Shown here: piece by piece, positions 15,138 to 23,571 of the stretch
Layout of the letters: the number at the start of each line of letters is the position of its first letter
How positions within the stretch are numbered: the first letter of the stretch is position 1
Assembly: GCF_004349235.1 (NCBI RefSeq)
Contig: NZ_SMKY01000016.1
Coordinates: forward strand, 1-63,410
Direction: 5' to 3'
DNA from: Actinomadura darangshiensis
GTDB taxonomy: Bacteria > Actinomycetota > Actinomycetes > Streptosporangiales > Streptosporangiaceae
Length of the DNA: 63,410 nucleotides
Program-made: the position numbers and the translations under genes
Notes under the pieces: generated by a model
Told to the model about the DNA's origin: nothing
Seen by the model: only the letters and a program-made list of their open reading frames with translations
Database searches by the model: none

Positions 15138-16157
15138 GTGAGCGAGCGGGCGTTCTGGGTGGGCACGTACACCGGTCCGGCGGGCGGCGGCGCCGGGATC
15201 TACCGGGTGACGCGGCGGGCGGACGGCTCGCTGGACGCGCCCGTGCTCGCCGCCGAGGCCGTCTGCCCGTCGTACCTGGCCGTCCACCCGTCGGCGAACG
15301 TCCTCTACGCGGTGCGGGAGGAGGACGAGGGCGGCGTGACCTCCTACGCGGTGACCGGCTCGCGCCTCCGGGAGATCGGGACGCGCGCGGCGGGCGCGCT
15401 GCCGTGCCACCTGTCCGTGACGCCCGGCGGCGGCCACCTGCTCGTCGCCGACTACGGGTCCGGGACGGTCCGGGCCGTCCCGCTGGGCCCGGACGGCGGT
15501 TTCGCGGGCGGGCCGGCCGTGGCCGAGGGGCACGGGAGCGGGCCGAGGGCCGACCGGCAGGAGGGCCCGCACGCGCACGCGACGGCGCACGCCCCGGACG
15601 GCACCGTGCTGTCCACCGACCTGGGAGCCGACCTCGTCCGGTCGTTCCGGATCGAGGACGGCGTCCTGCGCCTCGCCGGGGAGACGCCGCTGCCGGCCGG
15701 GTACGGGCCGCGGCACCTGGTCGTCCATCCGGGCGGGTACGTGCACGTGATCACCGAGCTGGCGGCGGCCGTGCTGGTGCTGCGGCCGGCCGGCGGGTAC
15801 GCGAGGCTGGAGATCGCCGGCGAATCGCCCGCGACGGCGGACGCGGCGGGCGACCGCGCCCAGGGCGCGGCGATCAAACTCGGGACCGGCGGCCGGTACG
15901 TCTACACGTCCATGCGCGGCACGGACGTGGTGACGGCCCACCGGGTGCTGGACGGCGGGGCCGCGCTCAAGCCGGTCGCCGACGTCCCCTCCGGCGGGCA
16001 CTGGCCTCGCGACCTGCACGTGGACGGCGAGTGGATGCACGTGGCCGACGAGCGGAGCGACACGATCGCGACGTTCCGGATCGGCCCGGACGGTGTCCCG
16101 GTCCCTGCCGGCACGCCCCTGCGCATCCCTTCGCCGGTGTGCGTGGTACCCGCCTGA
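15138..16157 (+). CDS. Lactonase-family beta-propeller (6-phosphogluconolactonase-like)
   Basis: A 339-residue seven-bladed propeller of the YbhE/Pgl lactonase family, which hydrolyses 6-phosphogluconolactone or related sugar lactones. Blade motifs are clear: SERAFWVGTYTGPAGGG, CPSYLAVHPSANVLYAV, PCHLSVTPGGGHLLVADYG, the metal-site region HAHATAHAPDG, GPRHLVVHPGG, and HWPRDLHVDGEWMHVADE. The length is typical. GTG 15138 is chosen, with GGAGGG 7 nt before it, over an in-frame GTG-like start at 15111. The SSADH-like gene follows by 71 nt on the same strand and may be co-transcribed. Confidence 0.88.
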   Translation: MSERAFWVGTYTGPAGGGAGIYRVTRRADGSLDAPVLAAEAVCPSYLAVHPSANVLYAVREEDEGGVTSYAVTGSRLREIGTRAAGALPCHLSVTPGGGHLLVADYGSGTVRAVPLGPDGGFAGGPAVAEGHGSGPRADRQEGPHAHATAHAPDGTVLSTDLGADLVRSFRIEDGVLRLAGETPLPAGYGPRHLVVHPGGYVHVITELAAAVLVLRPAGGYARLEIAGESPATADAAGDRAQGAAIKLGTGGRYVYTSMRGTDVVTAHRVLDGGAALKPVADVPSGGHWPRDLHVDGEWMHVADERSDTIATFRIGPDGVPVPAGTPLRIPSPVCVVPA

Positions 16158-16228
16158 CCGGCGTTTCCTGCCGTCCGCGTCGGGCACGTCCGGGGAGAAC
16201 AGGACGGATAAGCAGGGAGCATCCCGAC

Positions 16229-17608
16229 ATGACGACGATCGCCACGACCAACCCGGCGACGGGCGAGGTCGAGAAGACCTTCGACGCGCTGACCGACGAG
16301 GAGGTCGACCGGCGCATCGCACGGGCGGCGGACACCTTCGCCTCGTACCGGAACACTCCGCTGGAGCGGCGGGCGGAGTGGATGAACGCGGCGGCGGACA
16401 TCCTGGACCGGGAGGCAGACCAGATCGGCGCCATGCTCACCACGGAGATGGGCAAGACGCTGAAGGCCGCCGGGGCGGAGGCGCAGAAGTGCGCGAAGGC
16501 GTGCCGGTTCTACGCCGAGCACGCGGCCGGGTTCCTCGCCGACCGGCGCCCGGCCGATGCCGAGGACGTCGGGGCGCGGGACGCCTACGTCCGCTACCAG
16601 CCGCTCGGCCCGGTGCTGGCGGTCATGCCGTGGAACTTCCCGCTCTGGCAGGTGATCAGGTTCGCGGCGCCGGGGCTGATGGCGGGGAACGTCGGGCTGC
16701 TGAAGCACTCCTCCAACGTCCCGCAGACGGCCCTGTTCCTGGAGGACCTGTTCCGCCGCGCCGGGTTCCCCGAGGGCGCGTTCCAGACGCTGCTGATCGG
16801 CTCGTCCGAGGTCGAGCGGGTGCTGCGCGACCCGCGGGTGAAGGCGGCGACGCTCACTGGCAGCGAGCCCGCGGGGCGGTCCGTCGCGTCCATCGCCGGA
16901 GACGAGATCAAGCCGACCGTGCTGGAACTCGGCGGCAGCGACCCGTTCGTGGTGATGCCGTCCGCCGACATCGAGGCGGCGGCGCGGACGGCGGCGGAGT
17001 CCCGGTGCCTCAACAACGGGCAGAGCTGCATCTCGGCGAAGCGCTTCATCGTCGACATCGGCTGCGCGGACGAGTTCGAGCGGCTCTTCGTCGAGCACAT
17101 GCGCGCCAAGAAGGTCGGCGACCCGATGGACGACTCCACCGACGTCGGCCCCCTCGTCAGCGAGGAGGGGCGTGCCGAGGCGGAGGAGCTGGTCGCCGAC
17201 GCGGTGGGCAAGGGCGCGGCGGTGCTGTGCGGCGGCGAGCGCCCGGACGGGTCCGGCTGGTTCTACCCTCCGACGGTGGTCTCCGGGGTGACGCCCGAGA
17301 TGCGGATGTACTACGAGGAGGTCTTCGCGCCGGTGGCGTCGGTGTTCCGGGTCCGCGGGGTGTCGGAGGCGGTCGAGGTCGCGAACGCGACGGGCTTCGG
17401 CCTCGGCTCCAACGCCTGGACGCGGGACGACGCCGAGCGCGAGCGGTTCGTGCGCGAGCTGGACGCCGGGCAGGTCTTCATCAACGGGATGGTGACGTCC
17501 TACCCGCAGCTGCCGTTCGGCGGCGTCAAGCGCTCCGGCTACGGGCGGGAGCTGTCCGCGGAGGGCATGCACGCGTTCTGCAACGCCAAGACCGTCTGGG
17601 CCGGCTGA
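16229..17608 (+). CDS. NADP-type succinate-semialdehyde dehydrogenase family protein
   Basis: A 459-residue aldehyde dehydrogenase of the short GabD1-like group. It has the start TIATTNPATGEVEKTF, the oxyanion loop MPWNFPLWQVIRF, ELGGSDPFVV with general-base Glu233, and the catalytic Cys267 in NNGQSCISAKR. The C-terminal LPFGGVKRSGYGREL is standard. Relatives oxidise succinate semialdehyde to succinate, usually with NADP; related aldehydes are possible. ATG 16229 starts an MTTIATTNPATG N-terminus typical of the group. No GABA transaminase lies nearby; the lactonase precedes it and a SARP regulator follows. Confidence 0.88.
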   Translation: MTTIATTNPATGEVEKTFDALTDEEVDRRIARAADTFASYRNTPLERRAEWMNAAADILDREADQIGAMLTTEMGKTLKAAGAEAQKCAKACRFYAEHAAGFLADRRPADAEDVGARDAYVRYQPLGPVLAVMPWNFPLWQVIRFAAPGLMAGNVGLLKHSSNVPQTALFLEDLFRRAGFPEGAFQTLLIGSSEVERVLRDPRVKAATLTGSEPAGRSVASIAGDEIKPTVLELGGSDPFVVMPSADIEAAARTAAESRCLNNGQSCISAKRFIVDIGCADEFERLFVEHMRAKKVGDPMDDSTDVGPLVSEEGRAEAEELVADAVGKGAAVLCGGERPDGSGWFYPPTVVSGVTPEMRMYYEEVFAPVASVFRVRGVSEAVEVANATGFGLGSNAWTRDDAERERFVRELDAGQVFINGMVTSYPQLPFGGVKRSGYGRELSAEGMHAFCNAKTVWAG

Positions 17609-17734
17609 CCGCGCGGCCGGTACCGACCACCCGCCGATTACGCGTCCGGGAAGGGGCCCCGCCAGGGTGTAAGCGAGACGAAATCCCCGTTCATTACGTT
17701 GCCTGGCAGGCTCCCAAGCTCGGGAAGGCGACTC

Positions 17735-18682
17735 ATGTCGGGGAATCAGGCGCCGGTCCGTTTCGACGTCCTGGGGCCGCTGCGAGCGCGCAGCGGCCCC
17801 AGGACGGTCCATGTCGGCACACCGAAGACGCGGGGTCTGCTCGCGGTCCTGCTGTGCGGGGCGAACCGCTCGGTGTCGCTGGAGACGCTGGTGGACGCGC
17901 TGTGGGGGCAGGGGCCCCCGAAGTCGGCGACCAAGAACGTCCAGTCGTACGTGCACCGGCTGCGGCGCACGCTCGGGGACCCGGAGCGGATCGTCCGCAC
18001 CGGCCCCGGCTACCTGCTGCGGGTCCGGCCGGGCGAGCTGGACGCGCACGTGTTCGAGCGGCTCGTGCGGGAGGCCGCCGCGGCGGCCTCCCGCGGCGAC
18101 GACGTCCGCGCGGCGCGGCTGCTGCGCCTGGCCGCCGGGCGGTGGCGCGGCGAGCACGCCTACGCCGGGGTGCCGGACGTCCCGCTCGTGCGGGCCGAGG
18201 CGCAGCGGCTCGCGGAGGCCCGGTTCGGGGCGGTGCGCGACCGGATCGACGCCGGCCTGCGCCTCGGGCGGCATGCCGCGCTCGTGCCGGAGCTGTGCGC
18301 GCTGACCGGCCGGCATCCGCTGCGCGAGGAGCTGTGGGCGCGGCTGATGACGGCGCTGTACCGGTCGGGGCGGCAGGCCGACGCGCTGCGCGCCTTCGCG
18401 GACGCGCGCCGCGTGCTGGCCGAGGAGGCCGGGCTCGACCCGGGGCCGGCGCTGCGGGAGCTGCAGCGGGCGGTCCTCGCGTGCGATCCGGCGCTCGCGT
18501 CGCCGGCCCGGCCGGGCGACGTGCTGGACCGGTTCCTGCGCGCCCTGGACGCCGGCGTGCCCGCCGGGGACGGCGACCGCGCCGCGCTGTCCGCCAGCAT
18601 CCGCGCCGGCCGGCGGCTGATCGCCGATCTGGACGACGCCGCCGGCCGGCTGCTGCGCGTCCTGCACGCGGACGCCGGCTGA
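17735..18682 (+). CDS. SARP-type (AfsR/BTAD) transcriptional regulator
   Basis: A 315-residue activator-type regulator. The N-terminal OmpR-like winged helix reads VRFDVLGPLRARSG, GTPKTRGLLAVLLCGANRSVSLETLV and SYVHRLRRTLGD. The bacterial transcriptional activation domain follows (DVRAARLLRLAAGRWRGE, LVPELCALTGRHPLREELWARLM, RQADALRAFADARRVLAEEAGLDPG). It is a short SARP with no NB-ARC or sensor domain. Such proteins usually switch on secondary-metabolite genes, but no biosynthetic cluster is in the window, so the target may be distant. ATG 17735 has GGGAAGG upstream. It ends 6 nt from the convergent ketoglutarate-semialdehyde dehydrogenase gene. Confidence 0.9.
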   Translation: MSGNQAPVRFDVLGPLRARSGPRTVHVGTPKTRGLLAVLLCGANRSVSLETLVDALWGQGPPKSATKNVQSYVHRLRRTLGDPERIVRTGPGYLLRVRPGELDAHVFERLVREAAAAASRGDDVRAARLLRLAAGRWRGEHAYAGVPDVPLVRAEAQRLAEARFGAVRDRIDAGLRLGRHAALVPELCALTGRHPLREELWARLMTALYRSGRQADALRAFADARRVLAEEAGLDPGPALRELQRAVLACDPALASPARPGDVLDRFLRALDAGVPAGDGDRAALSASIRAGRRLIADLDDAAGRLLRVLHADAG

Positions 18683-18688
18683 GCCCGG

Positions 18689-20089
18689 TCAGCGGACGGC
18701 CTGCGGGACCTTCCACGGGTTGCCGTCGCGCAGCGGCGGCGGCAGGAGGTCCTGCGGCCAGCCCTGGTAGGCGACGGGCCGCAGGAACCGCTCGATCGCG
18801 GCGGTGCCGACCGAGGTGGTGGCGGGCGCCGTCGTCGCCGGATAGGGGCCGCCGTGCTGCATCGCGTGCGTGACGGACACGCCGGTGGGCCACTGGTTCC
18901 ACAGGACGCGGCCGCTGCGTCCGGCGAGGACGGCGGCGAGTTCGGCGAGGCCGCCGGTCTCGTCCGGCTCGGCGTGCAGCGAGGTGGTGAGCTGGCCGGG
19001 CATGTCCGCCAGGACGTCCGCGACGCCGGCGAGGCGGTCGTAGGTGACGACGAGGCCGAGCGGCCCGAAGCACTCCTCCCCCGCCGCGTCGATGTCGGCC
19101 TCGAACGCCGCCAGGTCCATGGTGAGCAGGCGCGGCGCGAGCGACGTCGCGTCGTCCGGCCAGACCAGGCGCCGGACGCCGGGCCGGGCGCCGAGGGCGG
19201 TCGCCGCCGACAGGTAGCCGGTCGTGATGCGCTCGTTCAGCATGGGGGCCCCGGCGGTCTCGCGGAGGTGCCCGGTGATGCCGTCCAGCAGCGCGGCGGG
19301 CGCGAACAGGATGCCGGGGTTGGTGCAGAACTGGCCGGCGCCCAGGGTGAGGGACGCCGCGTAGCCCTTGGCGATCTCCCCGGCGCGCGCCCGCGCGGCC
19401 CCGGGCGTCACCACGGCCGGGTTGACGCTGCCCATCTCGCCGAAGAACGGGATCGGCTCCGGGCGGTCCGCCGCGATCTTCGCGAGGGCGAGGCCGCCGC
19501 GCTGGGAGCCGGTGAAGGCGGCGGCGGCGAGGCCCGGGTGCCGCAGCGCCTCGACGCCCTCGTCGTCGCCCTCGATCAGGGCGAACACGCCGTCCGGGAG
19601 GCCGGCGCCGCCGATCGCCTCGGCCGTCCGGCGCGACAGCCGGGGATGCCCGGGGTGCGCCTTGACCACGACGGGGCAGCCCGCCGCCCACGCCGACGCG
19701 GTGTCGCCGCCGGCGACGCTGAACGCGAACGGGAAGTTGCTCGCCGCGAACACCAGCACCGGGCCGGCCGCCGTCCGGTAGCGGCGCAGGTCGGGGCGGG
19801 GGCCGGTCGGCCAGTCCGGGTCGGGCCGGTCGATGCGGGCGTCGTAGAAGGCGCCCTCGCGGACCTGGCCGGCGAACAGCTTCAGCTGGAACGTGGTGCG
19901 GGTCAGTTCGCCGTTCAGCCGGGGCGCGCCGAGGTGGCTCTCCTCGTCTGCGAGCGCGACGAGTTCGCCGCGGGCGGCCTCCAGCGCGTCCGCGACGGCG
20001 GTCAGGTGGCCGGCGCGCTCCGCGGGCGGCATCGCCGCCCAGCCGGGGGCGGCGGACACCGCGGCGGTGACGGCCTGGTCCGGTGTCAT
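18689..20089 (-). CDS. 2-oxoglutarate semialdehyde dehydrogenase (NADP-type ALDH), last step of hydroxyproline breakdown
   Basis: A 466-residue aldehyde dehydrogenase. The oxyanion loop is VFAASNFPFAFSVAGGDTAS, the general base lies in PFFGEMGSVNPAVV, and the catalytic Cys is in LGAGQFCTNPG. This FAASNFPFAFSVAGGDTASA pattern is characteristic of 2-oxoglutarate semialdehyde dehydrogenases. It would oxidise 2-oxoglutarate semialdehyde to 2-oxoglutarate. It overlaps the upstream permease gene by ATGA, at the end of the hydroxyproline operon. The start MTPDQAVTAAV lacks the roughly 40 leading residues common in the family. No upstream in-frame start fits the operon overlap, so the protein seems genuinely short. 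Confidence 0.88.
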   Translation of the reverse strand: MTPDQAVTAAVSAAPGWAAMPPAERAGHLTAVADALEAARGELVALADEESHLGAPRLNGELTRTTFQLKLFAGQVREGAFYDARIDRPDPDWPTGPRPDLRRYRTAAGPVLVFAASNFPFAFSVAGGDTASAWAAGCPVVVKAHPGHPRLSRRTAEAIGGAGLPDGVFALIEGDDEGVEALRHPGLAAAAFTGSQRGGLALAKIAADRPEPIPFFGEMGSVNPAVVTPGAARARAGEIAKGYAASLTLGAGQFCTNPGILFAPAALLDGITGHLRETAGAPMLNERITTGYLSAATALGARPGVRRLVWPDDATSLAPRLLTMDLAAFEADIDAAGEECFGPLGLVVTYDRLAGVADVLADMPGQLTTSLHAEPDETGGLAELAAVLAGRSGRVLWNQWPTGVSVTHAMQHGGPYPATTAPATTSVGTAAIERFLRPVAYQGWPQDLLPPPLRDGNPWKVPQAVR

Positions 20090-21543
20090 CTCGTGTTCCT
20101 TCCGTTCTCCACCGAGTTCCGGTATCCGTACAAGGCGTACACGACGAGCCCGAGCAGCATCCAGACGACGAACCGTACCCAGGTGACCCAGTCGAGGTTG
20201 GCGATCAGCCAGATCGAGAAGGCGATGCCGACCAGCGGCACCAGCGGCACCCAGGGGGTGCGGAACGAGCGCGGCAGGTCGGGGCGGGTCCGGCGCATCA
20301 CCATGACGGCGACGGCGACCACGATGAACGCCATCAGGATGCCGATGTTGGTGAGGTCGGCCGCCTCCTTGATCGGCAGGAAGCCCGCGATGACCGCCGA
20401 GCCGATCCCGACGAGCCGGATGACGCGGGTCGGCACCTGCCGCTTGGCGTGGTTCCTGGCGAAGTAGGCGGGCAGCAGGCCGTCCCGGCTCATCGAGAAC
20501 CAGACGCGGGTGACGGCCAGCATGTTCGCCAGCGCGGACGTGGTGATGCCGACGACGGCGCCGACCGCGACGACGGTGCCGAGGCCGGTCAGGCCCACCG
20601 ACGCCAGCGCGCTGGAGAACGGGCTCTTGACGTCGATGTGCCGGTAGTCCTGCATGCCGAGCAGGACGACGCACACCAGCAGGTAGATGACCGCGGCGAT
20701 GGCCAGCGAGATGACGATCGCCTTCGGCAGCACCTTCTTGGCCTCGGCGCTCTCCTCCGCCGCCGCGCTCATCGCGTCGTACCCGTACACGGCGAAGAAC
20801 GTGGTGGCGGCGCCCGCGACGGCGCCGCCGATGCCGAACGGCAGGAACGGGCTGAAGTTGCCGGCGGAGACGTGGAACGCGCCCGCGACGATCACCAGCG
20901 CGACGATGCCGAGCTTGACCACGACGAGGATCGTCTCGAAGCGCGCGGACTCCTTCGTCCCGCGCGACAGCACGAACGCCAGCAGCAGGCACAGCAGCGC
21001 CGCGAACAGGTCGATCTTGTGCCCGGCGCCGGTGCCGGGTGCGCCGAGCGCCCAGTCGGGGATGTCGAGGCCGACCTGCTCGACGATGTAGGACAGGTAG
21101 CCGGAGATGGCGATCGCGACGACGGCGACGATCGCGGTGTACTCCAGCAGCAGGTCCCATCCGATCGCCCAGCCGATCGCCTCGCCGAGCGCCGCGTAGG
21201 AGTAGGTGTAGGCGGAGCCCGCCTTGGGGATCGTCCCGGCGAACTCGGCGTAGCAGAGCGCGGCGGCGGCGCTGGCGACGATGGCGATCAGGAACGAGAT
21301 CATCACGCCGGGCCCGGCGTCGTCGTGCGCCACGACGCCGGCGAGCGAGAACACGCCCGCGCCGACGAGCCCGCCGAGGCTGAGCGCGACGAGCTGCCAC
21401 AGCCCCATGGTCCGGCGCAGGCCGCCCTCGGTCTCCTCCTCGGAGGAGTCGACGGGTTTCAGGCGGAAGATGCCCGCCCGCGTGAACAGCCCGGATCCGG
21501 CCGGGCCGCCCGGCGGTCGTGTTTTGCGCATGGCTTGGGACAT
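20086..21543 (-). CDS. APC-family amino acid permease, probably for hydroxyproline
   Basis: A 485-residue transporter with twelve or more hydrophobic segments. The first holds GLWQLVALSLGGLVGAGVFSL, the glycine-rich helix of APC/CAT carriers, followed by AALCYAEFAGTIPKAGSAYTY and FFAVYGYDAMSAAAEE. It is closest in style to cationic-amino-acid-type APC permeases, although the substrate is set here by context: it sits in the hydroxyproline operon between the epimerase gene (97-nt gap) and the semialdehyde dehydrogenase gene (ATGA overlap). The N-terminal 45 residues are charged and cytoplasmic. Import of trans-4-hydroxy-L-proline or proline is inferred. Confidence 0.87.
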   Translation of the reverse strand: MSQAMRKTRPPGGPAGSGLFTRAGIFRLKPVDSSEEETEGGLRRTMGLWQLVALSLGGLVGAGVFSLAGVVAHDDAGPGVMISFLIAIVASAAAALCYAEFAGTIPKAGSAYTYSYAALGEAIGWAIGWDLLLEYTAIVAVVAIAISGYLSYIVEQVGLDIPDWALGAPGTGAGHKIDLFAALLCLLLAFVLSRGTKESARFETILVVVKLGIVALVIVAGAFHVSAGNFSPFLPFGIGGAVAGAATTFFAVYGYDAMSAAAEESAEAKKVLPKAIVISLAIAAVIYLLVCVVLLGMQDYRHIDVKSPFSSALASVGLTGLGTVVAVGAVVGITTSALANMLAVTRVWFSMSRDGLLPAYFARNHAKRQVPTRVIRLVGIGSAVIAGFLPIKEAADLTNIGILMAFIVVAVAVMVMRRTRPDLPRSFRTPWVPLVPLVGIAFSIWLIANLDWVTWVRFVVWMLLGLVVYALYGYRNSVENGRNTR

Positions 21544-21590
21544 GAAGGTCCCTCCGAGAGGGTGCAGGGGATTACCCGATGTGGTGAACG

Positions 21591-21609
21591 CGGCGGTCAG
21601 GAGCCGCCG
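21591..21609 (-). promoter_or_regulatory. Hairpin in the gap before the permease gene
   Basis: CGGCGG (21591-21596) and CCGCCG (21604-21609) form a 6-bp stem around a 7-nt loop, inside the 97-nt gap between the epimerase and permease genes. There is no U-run, so it is a weak terminator at most. It may stabilise a processed end or lower expression of the distal two genes. Confidence 0.3.
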
Positions 21610-21640
21610 GAACGGGCTCGCGGGGAGCCGGCCGGCCCTT

Positions 21641-22642
21641 CTAGAGGACGAAGCCCTCGGGGAAGGGGTCGGCGGGGTCGAGCAGGTAGGTGGCGTTGCC
21701 GGTGATCCAGGCCCGCCCGGTGAACTCCGGGATCACCGCGGGGAGGCCGCCGGCCTCGGCGGTCCCGACGAGCCGGCCGGTGAAGCGGGTGCCGATGAAC
21801 GACTCGTTGACGAACTCGGTGTGCAGCGGCAGCTCGCCGCGGGCGTGCAGCTGCGCCATCCGGGCGGACGTGCCGGTGCCGCACGGCGACCGGTCGAACC
21901 AGCCGGGGTGGATCGCCATGGCGTTGCGGGAGTGCGCCGCGTCCGAGCCGGGCGCGAGGAACTGGACATGCTTGCAGCCTCCGATCAGCGGGTCGCCCGG
22001 GTGGACGGGACGGTCGGTCTCGTCGATCGCCGCCATGATCGCGAGCCCGGCGGCGAGGATGTCGTCCTTGCGGGCCCGGTCGAACGGCAGGCCGAGCGGT
22101 TCGAGGTCGGTGATGGCGTAGAAGTTGCCGCCGTAGGCCATGTCGTAGCGGACGTCGCCGAGCCCCGGGACGGTGACGGCGGCGTCCTGCCGGAGCGCGA
22201 ACGAGGCGATGTTGCGGAGCGTCACGTTCTCGGCGGCGCCGTCGCGGACGGCGACGCGGGCCTCGACGAGGCCGGCCGGGGTGTCCAGCCGCACGACCGT
22301 CTCCGGCTCGGTCACCTCCACCATCCCGGTCTCGACCAGGACGGTCGCGACGCCGATGGTGCCGTGCCCGCACATCGGCAGGAACCCGCTGACCTCGATG
22401 TAGACCACGCCCCAGTCGGCGTCCGGCCGGGTCGGCGGCTGCAGCAGCGCGCCGCTCATCGCGGGGTGGCCGCGCGGCTCGTCCACCAGGAAGCGGCGGA
22501 GCCCGTCCAGGTGCTCGACCGCGTACCGGCGCCGCTCGGCCATCGTGCCGCCCGGGATGGGCGCGACACCGCCGGTGACCACGCGGGTCGGCATGCCCTC
22601 GGTGTGCGAGTCGACCGCCGTGATCGACCGGGCCGAGCGCAT
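21641..22642 (-). CDS. 4-hydroxyproline 2-epimerase (proline racemase family)
   Basis: A 333-residue enzyme converting trans-4-hydroxy-L-proline to cis-4-hydroxy-D-proline by a two-base mechanism. Both catalytic cysteines are present: Cys91 in GFLPMCGHGTIGV and Cys254 in FDRSPCGTGTSARMAQL. That separates it from the Ser/Thr dehydratases of the same family. The start ITAVDSHTEGMPTRVVTGG and the region HPGDPLIGGCKHVQFL are family-typical. Proline racemase activity cannot be excluded from sequence alone, but the neighbours argue for hydroxyproline. Its ATG overlaps the stop of the deaminase gene by one base (TGATG). Confidence 0.93.
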   Translation of the reverse strand: MRSARSITAVDSHTEGMPTRVVTGGVAPIPGGTMAERRRYAVEHLDGLRRFLVDEPRGHPAMSGALLQPPTRPDADWGVVYIEVSGFLPMCGHGTIGVATVLVETGMVEVTEPETVVRLDTPAGLVEARVAVRDGAAENVTLRNIASFALRQDAAVTVPGLGDVRYDMAYGGNFYAITDLEPLGLPFDRARKDDILAAGLAIMAAIDETDRPVHPGDPLIGGCKHVQFLAPGSDAAHSRNAMAIHPGWFDRSPCGTGTSARMAQLHARGELPLHTEFVNESFIGTRFTGRLVGTAEAGGLPAVIPEFTGRAWITGNATYLLDPADPFPEGFVL

Positions 22643-23571
22643 CAGGCGGCCTGCCGCTGCGCGAGGGCCTCGATGGCGCGGGCCATGTCGGCGGTGACGC
22701 CGGCGCGGTGCGCGGGGACGAGCGGGCCGCGCGGCGGGCGGCAGGGGCCGCCGTACCGGCCGACCTGCTCCATGCCGAGCTTGATGGCCTGCACGAACTC
22801 GGTCCGCGAGTCCCAGCGGAACGCGGCGACGAGCGGCTCGTACAGGGCGCGCGCCTCCGCGAGCCTCCCGGTGGTCGCCAGCTCGTAGAGCAGCGCCGAC
22901 TCGGCGGGGAACACGTTGGGGAAGCCCGCGAACCAGCCGGTGGCGCCCATCAGCAGCGCTTCGAGCGTGACGTCGTCGGCGCCGGCGACGACCTCCAGGC
23001 CGGGCGCCCTCTCCTTGATCTCCAGGACGCGGCGGACGTCGCCGGAGAACTCCTTGACCGCCACCACGCCGTCGATCTGGGCGATCTCGGCGAGCAGGCC
23101 GGGGGTGAGGTCGACCTTGGTGTCGATCGGGTTGTTGTAGACCATGACGGGCAGGCCGGCGGACGCGACGGCCTCGTAGTGCGCGATGACCTCGCCGCGG
23201 TTGGCCCGGTACATCGTCGGGGGCAGGCACAGGACGCCGTCGGCGCCGTCCTCGGCGGCGATCTCGGCCCAGTGCCTGGCCTGGTGGGAGCCGGGGCCGT
23301 GCACGCCGACCACGACGACGCCGTCCTCGCCGACCGCCTCGACGGCGGTCCGCGCGACGCGGCGGCGCTCGTCGTCGGTCAGCGAGGAGTACTCGCCGAG
23401 GGAGCCGTTCGGGCCGACGCCGCGGCAGCCGTTGTCGACGAGCCAGCGGCAGTGCTCGGCGTAGCGGGTGTAGTCGACGGCGAGCCCGGCGGGGGCGGAC
23501 GCGTCCTCCTGGTAGGGCAGCGCCGTCGCCACGATGACGCCGCCGAGGCTCTGGAGCTTGCTGTCGCTCAT
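22642..23571 (-). CDS. DapA-family deaminase (1-pyrroline-4-hydroxy-2-carboxylate deaminase)
   Basis: A 309-residue TIM-barrel lyase of the dihydrodipicolinate synthase family. It has the Schiff-base Lys173 in VVAVKEFSGD, the catalytic Tyr145 in VMVYNNPID, and the substrate loop GVGPNGSLGEYSSL in place of the usual GTTGE. In hydroxyproline clusters this enzyme removes ammonia and water from 1-pyrroline-4-hydroxy-2-carboxylate to give 2-oxoglutarate semialdehyde. It overlaps the upstream dehydrogenase gene by ATGA and the epimerase gene by one base. Length and motifs are complete. Confidence 0.92.
   Translation of the reverse strand: MSDSKLQSLGGVIVATALPYQEDASAPAGLAVDYTRYAEHCRWLVDNGCRGVGPNGSLGEYSSLTDDERRRVARTAVEAVGEDGVVVVGVHGPGSHQARHWAEIAAEDGADGVLCLPPTMYRANRGEVIAHYEAVASAGLPVMVYNNPIDTKVDLTPGLLAEIAQIDGVVAVKEFSGDVRRVLEIKERAPGLEVVAGADDVTLEALLMGATGWFAGFPNVFPAESALLYELATTGRLAEARALYEPLVAAFRWDSRTEFVQAIKLGMEQVGRYGGPCRPPRGPLVPAHRAGVTADMARAIEALAQRQAA

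Noticed and set aside
15902..18667. 921-codon minus-strand frame across the lactonase, SSADH-like and SARP genes
   Set aside because: The plus-strand proteins carry complete family signatures; the opposite frame has none.
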